This document shows positions 36,944-48,181 of a DNA stretch of 64,000 bases, piece by piece (positions within the stretch are counted from its first letter, which is position 1; each line of letters begins with the position of its first letter). A model generated the notes under the pieces. That model was given only the letters and a program-made list of their open reading frames with translations. It did not search any database and was not told where the DNA came from. Made by a program: the position numbers and the translations under genes. This DNA is from Apis mellifera (taxonomy: Eukaryota; Arthropoda; Insecta; Hymenoptera; Apidae): positions 12,085,381-12,149,380 of the forward strand of contig NC_037646.1 of NCBI RefSeq assembly GCF_003254395.2, written 5' to 3'.

Positions 36944-38935
36944 TAACGCGAAAGCAAGGCGACTATATATATATAAAATGCAAAAATTTGTCTCGTAGCG
37001 ATCTTTTCATCGCTTATGAATTATTCTTCCCTCAAAACATAAAACGTATAAATTCGATAATATCCTCATTTCGAACGAAAAAATATTACGCAACGAACAA
37101 CGTATCGAGTCTTGAACGATTATTCGTATCTATCTAATATCTATTTCGATCGTATTTAGGAGAAAGGATCGAGCACGACTGGACAAAAGCATCGCGTCGG
37201 CCGGCTGACACTTTCGGATTGATGGCGAAAGGGGAGCCGCCGTAAAATGATATCCCCCGGTCGAATGTTAATTACCAGCTTAATTAATGCCGTCGCCAGA
37301 GTCGGTGAAACGACCGGATCCCCGACACGTTCCTTCCTCGCTTTTTCACATTTTTCCTTCCCTCGACGCGTTTCGTAAACACGTTTAGCTCGGGTGAACC
37401 GATCGATCCCGACCGCGTTACATTATATACAATATACCCTCGTCACGCATTTCTTCTTCTTATTTTTCTCCTTCCTCGATAATTTCGTTTCGCGAAATAC
37501 CGTATCGCTCTAAGCATTTCTCTCGAGATTTGCGGAGACGATGGATCATTCCTTACAGCCACGTACATCTTTTCGCATTTTTACGAAAATTTTCGTTGGA
37601 TACGCGGTGGCATCGATCGAACGTCGGATGGAATGAGAGAGAGAGAGAGAAGAATATCAACGCGTTTGCGGAATTTTGGGAACGAGTGACAAGGCCCGCG
37701 CGTGGAACAAATAAACGGATAAGGTCTCGCTTTGATCGTTCGTTCCGGAAACGTGCGGTCGCGTTCGATTACCGTATGCGAGATCGTGTGCACACCCAAC
37801 GATTCGCCATAAAGTAGTAAATTACGCTAAATGCCGATTGGAAATGCGTTAACGAATGATCTAACGCGTGCGGTTCCCCGCTGCCTCGCTAACGATTATC
37901 GATTAGATATCCACGTTTTCCCCGTTCCGTAATTACCCTCTCCCTTCTCTCCCTCCCATCTTTGTCCATTTTTATCTTATTACTTTGTGTTTCGATCTTG
38001 CGTTCATATATGTGAATGAATCGAGTTCGATAAGCGACGATAAATAATGTAAAAAAGTGGCAGTTTCGAAATGTCATTGGAAATTCGTGACCCGAATCTG
38101 ACTCGTCATCTCGATACAAAATGTCGATATTTCGATGTACGAATCTTGATTATCGATCCGGAGGGGAATTTAGGGGACAAAAATCAATTTGACACGCGCG
38201 TGTAACAAGTTGAATTAACATTTTTCTCATGTCGAATCGAACCTTCCATATTCATCCCATTTATTATTATTATTTATTTATTTTAAACATATTTGAAACT
38301 TGATTCGAAGGAAAAGTTGAGAAAGAAAATTCGAAAAGTAAGAAACGACAACCTTAATTACACGATACTTAGTTACAGATACTAGTAACTTTTTCTTGCC
38401 TCCAGGCCTATAAACTGCAACGATGATAATATCTACGTAAGACGCAAAAGGAATACGCGCGACGTGAACACGAAACGTGTCAGAGGATGCGGCGGAACGA
38501 ATGCCTCGTTTATATTTTACGTACGAGAACGAGCGAGAAATTTATGGGCCACGTTTTCGCGGTCAGCCGTTGTTGTAAATCGTCGAAACAGTTGCTTACG
38601 ATGTTTTGGAGAAATTTTGTAAATTCGAATCTGCATCAGTTCTCTTTTTTTTTCTCTCTCTCTCCAATTGAATAACGTCACACTATCCGATCCATAAATT
38701 TTCCTCGACGTATATATATATATATATATATATATACATCTATCGATCAAATATTTAACAACTCTCCTGTCGTCAATTTCCTTCCTCGCTGTTATTTTTC
38801 TACCTTTATCTCTCTGTTCCTTTCATCGGAATAATCGTTACACCCGTTTAGTTAAAACGCGTTTACACTCGTTATTTCGAACGTAAACATTTTCAAGAAA
38901 TATTTCGTATTTCACTCGAACTGGGTCAAACTCAC
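36944..38935. other. unique stretch with a (TA)n microsatellite
   Basis: No gene is recognised. A (TA)13 run lies at about 38711-38736 and a (GA)n run near 37637-37650. Confidence 0.4.
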
Positions 38936-39389
38936 CATCCTCTCATTTGTTCTATCTACTGCGTCTTCTTTATTATGTCCCTCCGCGAAATTTATTGCAT
39001 CTTGGACGAAAAAAGCATTTTTTACGGACGAAAGATGATCGCTCGAAATTTTAACAATTTCCACGGATGAAGGAAAAATCTTGGGGAAAGGGGGGAGATC
39101 GTCGATTTCGATCGTCAACGTGACGTTACGTAAACCAGGATTTCCCCAGCGGCCGAGAACAATAAGATATGTAGGACAGGTGTCTTTTAGATGCGAAACG
39201 TGATCCAGGTCAGTTCTAGACGTGTACGCGTCATAGATGGAATCGATATTTCCGAGATGTAACGCGTTCCTGGTCAACGACACCTTGTACACCACTTTGC
39301 CTTTTATTGTCCGCCAAACTTGCCCCCTTAGATTTCTTCCAACGATTCCAACGATTGTCCTTCCGTATCTTTCTCCTCTTATCGTCCAA
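38936..39389 (-). CDS. candidate internal exon, unknown protein
   Basis: The most exon-like host sequence in the window. The minus strand has a pyrimidine-rich tract (TTCTTCTCTTTCTTGTCTGC) ending in CTCGAG as a possible acceptor, then 454 bp open in one frame, then ATG followed by a consensus GTGAGT donor at 38935-38930. If both sites are used the exon enters in phase 2 and leaves in phase 0, encoding 151 residues. The protein has balanced composition unlike the R/S/F-rich chance frames nearby, with segments such as VVYKVSLTRNALHLGNID, TCPTYLIVLGRWGNPGLRN and VTLTIEIDDLPPFPK. The alternating beta-strand-like pattern would suit an extracellular or beta-sandwich domain, possibly an integrin alpha leg domain, but that is a guess. 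No flanking exon is firmly identified. Confidence 0.42.
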
Positions 39390-40914
39390 CTCGAGGAGCA
39401 GACAAGAAAGAGAAGAACGTCATCGTAATAAAATAAAATCTACTCGATTATCGAGCGATCGAGCTTTAAACAATTCCCTCTCATAGTTGTGGCCATTTCG
39501 TATTTGTTTAAATTTTCAACTTTGTCCTTTCAAATTAAATCCCATTGAACTCGTTCAGAGAACTCGTTTACCACTACTTTATCGCAAAGATACTCGAATA
39601 TTGATCCTTCGAATCTCCGTTCTCTCTAAACGAATTAATTCTTAACCAAACGTTCTCCAAACGTAATCTTCGATTGCTCGATATTTACATCGCGTACATC
39701 TCAAGTTTGCGAAAAGTATGCAAAAGAAGAAGAAAAAAAAAATGGTTTGGAGATCGATCGTTTCGAAACGAAGCGTCTTTGAAAATTAATGGCGAGCGGT
39801 CGTCGCGGACCGTTGTTTGACATTAGCGTAATGCACGTTGTAACGGGCTGTGTAATACGTGACCGAGTGTGAATTATACGGCGACAAAGGGCCACGTCGG
39901 GAATCCGAAATGGCAGTCGCGTCCCGCGTGATTTACAGGGCCACCCTGCTCGCTTAAACCCCCCCTCCCTCTCCCAGGCTTCCATTTCTATAGCGCGGGG
40001 AACGCGCGGAGATTGAATCGTGGAGCGAAACGACGGTTTCGCCGAGCAAGTCGAACGAACAAAGCCGACTCGCGAAACTGATACGCGCTCCCGGATGATA
40101 TGTCGAGGGTAAACTTGCGGAGGGATGGTTCGTGCCGCGAAATAATACGCGACGACAGCGCCAGGACGATTAGCTTCTGGAAAGTCTGCCCCACTCCTCG
40201 TAAGATAGATCAGTGATCGAAAGAAAAAAGGAGAAAGAGGAATATCGATCGTTAAAATTTCTTGGCCGAGAATATGAAGCACGAAATTTTCAAAGTTGAA
40301 GCGGAGAATATTTAAAGTTGCATCGCAACTGTGAAAAGGGGAAAAATTCGAGTAATGAGGAGAAGCTTTGAGAGGGTTGATGCTCGTTCTCGAGCCGAGT
40401 CGAAAAAGATGGGATTCGACGAGTCGGTTAATTAAAGTTGGATGTTTGCCGCGAATCAAACTGCGAATATTCATGCGACTCTTGACGCTGTGTGCGATGA
40501 ATGGAAATTTCCGAGGGCAGTCGATTGGGCCAAAGTGATTCCCCCCTCCCCATCGGACCAACACGCTCCAACTTAGCGCCGATAATTAGCATAACAATTA
40601 ACCGATTAATTAAACCGATGTATAGCGATTGTCGGGACGATTGATTACCACTTACCACCCTGCTGCAAGTCAAATCTCCGCGTCGATCGCACCCCTCTCC
40701 GTTCTCACTCTACTCGTGTTACTTTCCAACCTATATTCGAAAATTTTTCGAATACTCTCCTTGTCATCGGATATCAGGGAGTGTAGATCGCGAAACGACT
40801 CGATTGGAATAAAGATTAGAAAGAATTATACGTCTAATAAAGGGAATGTGAACAAGCTTGCATGGATGTGGATCATGCCGATACACGTTTACGTATAATT
40901 CATAATAAATTCAT
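39390..40914. other. stretch with a long unsupported minus-strand open frame
   Basis: A 287-codon minus-strand open frame (39701-40564) covers much of this region. Its composition is R/S/P-rich with no motif, it begins at a non-ATG codon, and an overlapping frame is open as well. I do not call it a gene, though its length makes it worth a transcript check. The sequence is CpG-dense. Confidence 0.35.
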
Positions 40915-41706
40915 AAAGATATCGATCTTCGAGTATATTCTTCCTTTGCCATGCAAAAAAAATTTCGAGTAGAAATTTCGTAAACTCGCCTTTCAATGAC
41001 GATTGAAAGGCGTAGGCTTTCGAGTCTATTGTCATGCAAGAAAAATACAATTTCGAGTAGGAATTTCGTAAAGTCGCCTATAAACGACGAATGAAAGGCT
41101 TTCGAGTTTATTGCCATACAAGAAAAATACAATTTCGAATAGAAATTTCGTAAACTCGTCTCTAAATGACGATTGAAAGACGTAGGTTTTCGAGTCTATT
41201 GCCATATAAGAAAAATACAATTTCGAATAGAAATTTCGTAAACTCGCCTCTAAACGACGAATGAAAGGCTTTCGAGTCTATTGTCATACAAGAAAAATAC
41301 AATTTCGAATAGGAATTTCGTAAACTCGCCTCTAAACGACGAATGAAAGGCTTTCGAGTCTATTGTCATAAAAGAAAAATACAATTTCGAGTAGAAATTT
41401 CGTAAACTCGCTATCTCAATGACGATTGAAATGCGTAGACTTTCGAGTCTATTGCCATACAAGAAAAATACAATTTCGAGTAGAAATTTCGTAAACTCGC
41501 CTCTAAACGACGATTGAAAGGCTTTCGAGTCTATTGCCATACAAGAAAAATACAATTTCGAGTAGAAATTTCGTAAACTCGCTATCTCAATGACGATTGA
41601 AAGGCTTTCGAGTCTATTGTCATACAAGAAAAATACAATTTCGAGTAGGAATTTCGTAAACTCGCCTCTCAATGACGATTGAAAGGCTTTCGAGTCTATT
41701 TCCACC
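40915..41706. repeat. minisatellite, about 9-10 units of 80-90 bp
   Basis: The unit reads TTCGAGTCTATTGCCATACA, AGAAAAATACAATTTCGAGT, AGAAATTTCGTAAACTCGCC, TCTAAACGACGATTGAAAGG. The ATTGYCAT block recurs near 41028, 41109, 41198, 41280, 41361, 41451, 41532 and 41615, so spacing is 81-90 bp. Longer units carry CGTAGG after GAAAGG. Units are highly alike. The 151-codon minus-strand frame at 41250-41705 is periodic and is a repeat artefact. Confidence 0.95.
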
Positions 41707-44700
41707 GGTGATTTCCTAATTTTCCGCGAATTAATCTCCTCGAGAATACACGCTGGCGTGGAAACGAATTCGCGCCAATTTGCCTCCGTTTGGCCTCCTT
41801 AGGCCAAGAAGTTTAAACTCATTGGATCACTTTATTACTTATCCAGCTCGACGAATCGACAATTTGAATTTTCATCTACAAATTTTGCTCGAGAGATCGA
41901 AAACAAAATCCCCTCCAATTCTCTCTCCGTATAAATAAAATTATTCTCTTCTTTCCTTTTTCTTTCTTTCTTTCTTTCTCTTCTTATCTTTCTTCTTTCA
42001 TTACGGTTTCGAATTTACGTTATCCCATTTCCGGGCAGTGCTCCAAAGAGAGATCCCAACTATCTCTCTCGCTTTGGATACGAAGCTGGATAGCGACGTT
42101 TCACGGCAGATGCACACGCGCTCGTCCAGCCCCAATTCTTGTCGCAAGGTAATCCCGGGACAATAAGCATCCCACTCCCTCCCATTTTACTCGAAACAAA
42201 CAAACGTTTTCTTCCATCGACGATAAATCCTTGTTCGATAAAACTATATAATTCGTCTCGCGCAATTCCTCGCGCGAGAATGAATTTCGCTCGCGACGAT
42301 TCGGCTCGCCGGCGAAAATTCGAAAGAATTGCTCGATCGATCGGCGCGAGCAACGACGCGAAATTTGCATTAGAAAAATTAATGGGAACGCGCGAATCGT
42401 AAGCGGCGCTTATCGGCCGCCACGTAGATTAAGAGGTGTAGCGTGTTAACGAGAAATCGAGATGACAATCTGCACACGTGTCGCAAGAAACGGACTGTCA
42501 TATTCCGGTTCCACGGAAAAGGGCGTCGCGGCCACGTTGCGTGCAGACATTTTTAATGGCCACGCGGAATCGCGCGCCCGCTTTTTCTCTCCTTCCCTTC
42601 TTTCCCTTCTCTTTTCCCCTTCTACTCATCGAGATATCATCACCTTGTCACGACTTTGTTAAATGAACGCTCCTTTCGGATTCCTTCCTTCTTTTCGATC
42701 GATCGAAATTGCGGAGGAAATGCGCGCGGCTCAGATCCAAAAAAGAGCGTCCAATAACGAAGCTTCCGCTTTCCGTTTCGCGCGATAAATAACACAGTGG
42801 ACAGTTTTTTCGAGAGTGGAAAGTATATACGTTTGATAAATGATGAGATAGCGTACATTTCTTACCAATTTTTCTTTACCAATCTCCCCGTAAAAAGATT
42901 TTACAATCGTATCTTGTTAACCGATAAAATCTGTCTCGACGAAGAATAAGACGAAGAACGAGTTCCAGAACGCACAAAAGGCGTTCGATGGCACGGAGCG
43001 ACAGGATTTCCAAAGAGGATCGGCTTCCAGGATTCGAAACAGATCCCTGGATTCTTTCATTTCCGCTTTCGGGATATAGCGATATCGATCAACTTTTTCT
43101 CCATCGAACCGTCCGTGATATTACGTTTCTCGAGAATACGCGAGAATTAGACGCCCAAGAATACCTTTTTCCCCCCTCTCTGCTGCGTATCACATAGAAA
43201 GAGCACAGCGTCGGTTGGACGTATCGATACGTTTCAAAAATGTCGAAATTATTCGATCGACCGGACGAAAGTAACGATATCTCTTGTAAATGAAACGAGT
43301 GAAAAGTTTCGGTGTTTGGTTCAATTTAGCGTGGCTTTCGAATTGGTTTCGAACGGTTCGAGGTAGGAATTGGTTTCGACGGATTATCTCGGCCGTTCGA
43401 TCGTTTCTCTCGTCACCGTCCGCCAATTGTCCAACGCATTCCGCCTCTCCGCCTATCTCGTAACGTTGCGTATGACACGCGTGCTCGAATTTCCTCGCGC
43501 CAATAACCGAAACGGAATACAAACGTTGCGCATCATCCGCGTCAGGAAATTAATTCGAACGACAGACTCGATCGTGTATCGTCCACCGATCTTAATACCC
43601 ACCCAAATATCATCATCGCGCGAAAAATATTCAGAGTGGATATTTCGAGGATGGGAAACCGTCCATCGATTATCTCTCCAATTGGACCGTTACCTCTCCA
43701 AAAATTCTCTCCCTTTCTCTCGGACGACCGAGTTTCATCCTTGGAACCGTCGCCCACCGCCGGTAATCGGAACACTTACTCGGGGAAGAGGCGACCTTTC
43801 CGCCTCGATCGGAAACTTTTCCATCGTTTCCATTCCGAGGAGCGCTAGTTTCTCCCGAGTTCCGAGTAGGAAGCTTCCTCGCATAATTTCCAACTCCTCG
43901 GAGGAAAAATCTGACGCGTGGTTCGAGTGACGAGTCGAGAAGAGTCAGCGAAAAAATACGAATTTCCTAAATTGTTCTGTAACCGATCTTTTCATTCTTC
44001 GAATGCGTTTCGTTTCGAGACAAATCTGAGGAGAAAAAGCGGAGACGAAAGAGAAGAGACGATTCTCGCTTATTAATTAGTGAGAAAGTAAAATTTATAA
44101 AGATAGGAAAAGAAGGAAAAGAGAAGCGCGCGTTTGCCGAATCGCGGAGTATTGTTGAACGTAGAAACGTTGCTTCCTTCCCCTTTTTCTAGGAGAAAAG
44201 GATATAAAAAAAAAGACGAAAGAGAATTTGCCGAGAGTTGGGTCCCGCGATTCAGAAAATCTGCTTGTTCCCGAAGAAAAGGACGCATCCACGCATACTT
44301 CAAGCTCGCTCCATCGGAGCGTCGCGTCAGTTTAAGGAAATTGGACGGAAAATTTTCATTTTCCTTAAGCTCGCTATTCCCGTGCTTACTTCTGCCTCTT
44401 CCTCGAAAAGGAGGAAAAAAAAAAAAGAAAAAAAATGACCGAACCAAGAAGAGAACCTCGGCTTAAATCTCTACTGCGCCAAGTATACCGTGGTCTAAAA
44501 ATCTTGGCCTTAAAAAAAGATTGGGAAGATCGGGAGAATCGATGATATTTTTATTTTTTCTTATTTTATCATAGATGATACGCGTACATACATTGAAAAT
44601 GTACGAGAAAAAGATAAAAAGATTCTTCCTCTTCCTTGTTCGCATCCAACGTTTTTTTATCGTTTTATACAGATGGAACGTTCCTCTTTCTTCTTCTCTC

Positions 44701-47281
44701 TTCTTTCTCTCCATTCAATCCAGCAGCAGTTTCGAATAATTACACGTAATCCGTAAAATAACGGCGTGATAAATAGCCAGCTTCTTCTCCTCGAATCTAT
44801 CAAAAATTTATTCCACCTTCTCCCCTTTTTCATCCCCCGTTTTCTCCGGCAGAAAGAGCGAATAGCTAACGAGAATCGATCGGACGGAAATCGGGCCAAG
44901 AAACTTTAAACCTTAATCCTTTCTTAAGCGCGGATCGAATCGAAAATCGCGCCAAGAATCGTTAATTCGTCTCTTCGCCATTTTCGTCGAGACTACGCGT
45001 TATTCGTCCTCTCCCCAACAATTTTATTCGTTATTATTCCGAATTACACGACTTATTATCCATTTCGCTCCTCCTCCTCCTCCTTTTCGCTTCCCTCGGT
45101 CCGGTCTCCTCCCTTTTGTTCGCCTCCCTCCCCCTCCTTCCACCCTGTCTTCACCCTTTTCGCCTTTGTTTACGCAAATTCGAGTTCTCTCGGTAATTCT
45201 CCATCCCGGACAGAATATCCCGGTGTATTCAGGAGACAAGTACACAAGGCAACAGTCGGCAAGATTCTCCTCTCCTCTCCTCTCCTCCTTCCTTCCTTCC
45301 TTCCTTCCTTCCTTCCTCCCGCCCAAGGTTCCGGGATTCCTTAATCACGTTGCATACAAACGCTCAGCTTTATACAATTATTGTAATTGTACTTGCTTAT
45401 GAATAATTCCCCTTTGACGGGGAGGAGAAACGAAGCTGGGTGGCCAGGTGAACGTCGGCCCGTAATTTATCGGGTTCAATTGAACCTCTTTCTTCGAAAT
45501 TCTCTTCTCTCTCGTTCATTCATCGTTCGAAATTTTAACGAGGTACCCCGTAATTCTAATGGATTTATCGGTGAATAACTATTATTCTTTGCGTAATCGT
45601 ATCTCATAAGGAATAGAGGAAGAAGAGGAAGAAGGAGGAGGAAGAAAATTGCGTCGATGAGGAACAAATAATTCATTCGGATAAAAGTAGATTCTTAAAT
45701 GTATATATCGTCCCTATTGGAAAGCTATAACTCGATGCGTTCGATTGGGTGTCGTTTCGATTAAATTACGGGGAATGAACAGTCAGAATGAAATTTCGCG
45801 ATATTTCGAAACGGAAGAATTCGGTTAATTAAAGAGATTCGAGCGTACAAGTTCTATCTTCTTTTTTTTTTAATTTTTGCCCTCGATTTAAATTTCGAAA
45901 AATTTTGGAATTTTTCCGAAATTTTTAACATTTTCTTACAGCCTGATTCTATTCATCCTTTTAAAATTCATCTTGCGTCGAAAAAAAAAAAAGAACACAC
46001 ATATACCAAAGATTCTTTTCAACTACGACACGTAAAAAGGTTCGTGACATAATATTCGTGGGATTATAATTAGCAACGTTTAATTCAACAACTGTATTTC
46101 GATTAACCGTTTTGTCAACCGGTTCTTTTTTCTCTCCCGTTGCTCTTCTTCTCCTCCGGAACGTAGAAAAGCGCTTTTCACGTTTTTAAATCCGTTGAAA
46201 AGTAGTTAAGAACAATACTACAACGATATTCCGCTCGTTTTCTACTTAAAAATTGTACCGCATAATTTTCTCGCGTATACACGGATATGAAGTTCGTTCT
46301 TCTTATACATAAGAATATAAAAGAAAAATGTATATTATATCGTGGAGCAAATCCTTTTTAAAGTCGATTGAATCGAAATATTAAGAAACTTTATTCAATT
46401 GATAATTGGTGAGGAAACGTATATCGTTTTCGATACGCGCAAAAATATGACGCGTTAAAAAAACGCTTTTCGACGACGATTACGCGAATATCGAAAAAAA
46501 CGGCCGTTCAATTTCGCGCATAAGCGTTTTTTCCTCGCCGTTTGAATAAATTTCATACAGTTCGAACTCGCCAATCATCGGTGAAAAAAAAAAAAAAAAA
46601 AAAAAAGAAAAAAGAAAATTTAATCGTAAATCACGCGTTCCACGCGCTCTTTAATACTCGAGAGCTTTAAATATTTTTCACCTGTGCGCATTAACCGATA
46701 GGTTATTCCGCGATGTTTTACGATCGCACCTGCCATCCGACTCTAATATTTCTCCTCGAAATTTTTCGCTTCGCCAACTTCTTTCATCCATAGATCAGAG
46801 TCGAGATTATCTTCCGAACGAATAACACGTATACACGGAATCGAAATCTACACTTCTTTTTTTCTTCCCTCTTTTCTTCTTCCGTCCATATTGTCGTCCC
46901 GACCAGCCTAATCCAGTTTCCATTACCCCCGTGGCCGATTGTCCACTCGAAATCACTCGTGGGAAATATTCTACTGCTCCTTTGTCCGGTGATACCTTCC
47001 TCGTATATACTTTGCCGTAATAGAATCGAGAACACTTGGAAAAATGTGTCGAACATTCGAGGGAAAGTACTCTTCCCGCGAGACGAAGGAATCCCCGCTA
47101 GGGGGAATTCCAACTAATTCCACCTTCGAAACAAGAATTTCAGAGAAACATCGATTTCTATCGTCGTCTATCGGAGAACAAAGCGATCCGATTTTAATCA
47201 CCGATTATTTCTCTTTCGAGAAACAAAACCGTAAAAAACGAGAAGAACGTCCACCTCTTCGTGCGGATTTGCCGTTCTCAC
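41707..47281. other. unique stretch with simple repeats
   Basis: CpG-dense at 42000-43900, with (CTCCT)n/(CTTC)n tracts at about 45266-45317 and a poly-A run of about 22 at 46585-46606. A minus-strand segment near 42070-42160 (containing NWGWTSACASAVKRRYPASY) looks protein-like but has no clear splice sites. No gene is firmly supported. Confidence 0.35.
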
Positions 47282-47389
47282 GTAGTTAATAATAAGTCCA
47301 ACGTAGTTCAAACCCCCCTTATTAGAGTCCAAAGCGTGTACTTTGATCCACGGAATCGATCCCCCAACGCGAATGGAAGCCACGCGTTT
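47282..47389 (-). CDS. exon-like fragment with a degenerate FG-GAP-type motif
   Basis: A 108-bp open segment on the minus strand between TTCTAG (possible acceptor) and GTGAGA (possible donor, 47281-47276). It would encode 36 residues including SIPWIKVHALDSNKGG followed by LNYVGLIINY. The order of an aromatic/glycine-type turn, then a D-x-N-x-G-type loop, then a hydrophobic strand recalls the FG-GAP calcium-binding repeat of integrin alpha propellers (usual pattern D-x-N-x-D-G-x-x-D followed by GAP). The key acidic residues and the GAP signature are not conserved, and the exon phase does not match the fragment at 47745. It could be a divergent exon, a pseudogene piece or chance. Confidence 0.2.
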
Positions 47390-47744
47390 CTAGAATTAGC
47401 TTACTCCCACTGAAACTTCCAACCACGTAAAGCTACGTGAATCGTCCGAAAGGGCGAACTGTTGATAGAACCTGCGACTACTCTATTGTCTCCGCTCATT
47501 TTCCTCCCCTTCTCTTCAAAATTCAAACTCCTTAACTGCGCATGTAAACACCACTCGCCCTACAATTCTTAGATTTTACTTCCTCTTGCAAATATTCCAA
47601 TAATTCGATCGATAATAAATATCTATGTATTTTCGTTTCGAGGTTGGTTAACTCTAATCAACCGAGCCGATCCTCCAAGAATTCGAGCGACCAAGTTTGC
47701 CGAACGTTAAGTAATCCGAGCTTCCTCCCGGAATTCTCTCTTAC

Positions 47745-47910
47745 CTAATTGTCCCCCGATAATAATTATTCCAGATTCCGTCGTAAACGATCCATATTCC
47801 ACATCGTCAACCATTGTTCCTGTAAGTTTCTGCTCTAATTCTCGATTAATCTTTGCCGCGAATGTGGAAATTCCGTTATATATATATACATATCCAACTC
47901 TCTTTTCCAT
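47745..47910 (-). CDS. exon-like fragment, FG-GAP/integrin-alpha-like
   Basis: Minus-strand open segment ending at a consensus donor (G then GTAAGA, 47744-47739). From an ATG at 47908-47910 it encodes 55 residues with GYVYIYNG, then EQKLTG, then EYGSF. In integrin alpha subunits a propeller blade typically reads G-x-V-Y-I-Y-N-G, then Q-x-I-x-G, then F-G-S-A, so the order and spacing fit a blade. The frame stays open upstream to about 47945 and no acceptor is obvious. Mariner copy 4 lies directly upstream at 48182-49118. The function would be cell-matrix adhesion if it belongs to an integrin, but the assignment rests on one short motif chain. Confidence 0.33.
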
Positions 47911-48181
47911 ATACCGGCTTATACTCGTTCGAGTCGTTAAGAAGTCGATCGATTGTTCGCGCGGTCACGGCTTTTCGATATTACTCGCGGCAGTACAAGT
48001 TATAAGCCGATTTTTAGTCGAGCGGCTTCGAGAGGTATTTTCAGAGTTGTGGAGAAAAAGTTAATGGAAATAATCAAGGCGAAACGGAAGGATTGGGCTG
48101 CTTAGTTCCTCTCATATTCCTTTAATCCAGATTCCATCCCTTTCTTCATTCCTCCACAAACTCATCTGTCTAATGATTCTA

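Noticed and set aside
39701..40564. 287-codon minus-strand open frame
   Set aside because: No motif, R/S/P-rich, non-ATG start and a second overlapping open frame. Long chance frames are expected in this stop-poor CpG-rich DNA.
41250..41705. 151-codon periodic frame in the minisatellite
   Set aside because: Repeats the 80-90-bp unit exactly, and neighbouring units carry frame-changing length differences.
40915..41706. CRISPR-like array
   Set aside because: Whole units repeat head to tail with no unique spacers, and the context is eukaryotic.
43370..43930. 186-codon plus-strand open frame
   Set aside because: Composition matches chance frames of the region, and antisense frames are open too.
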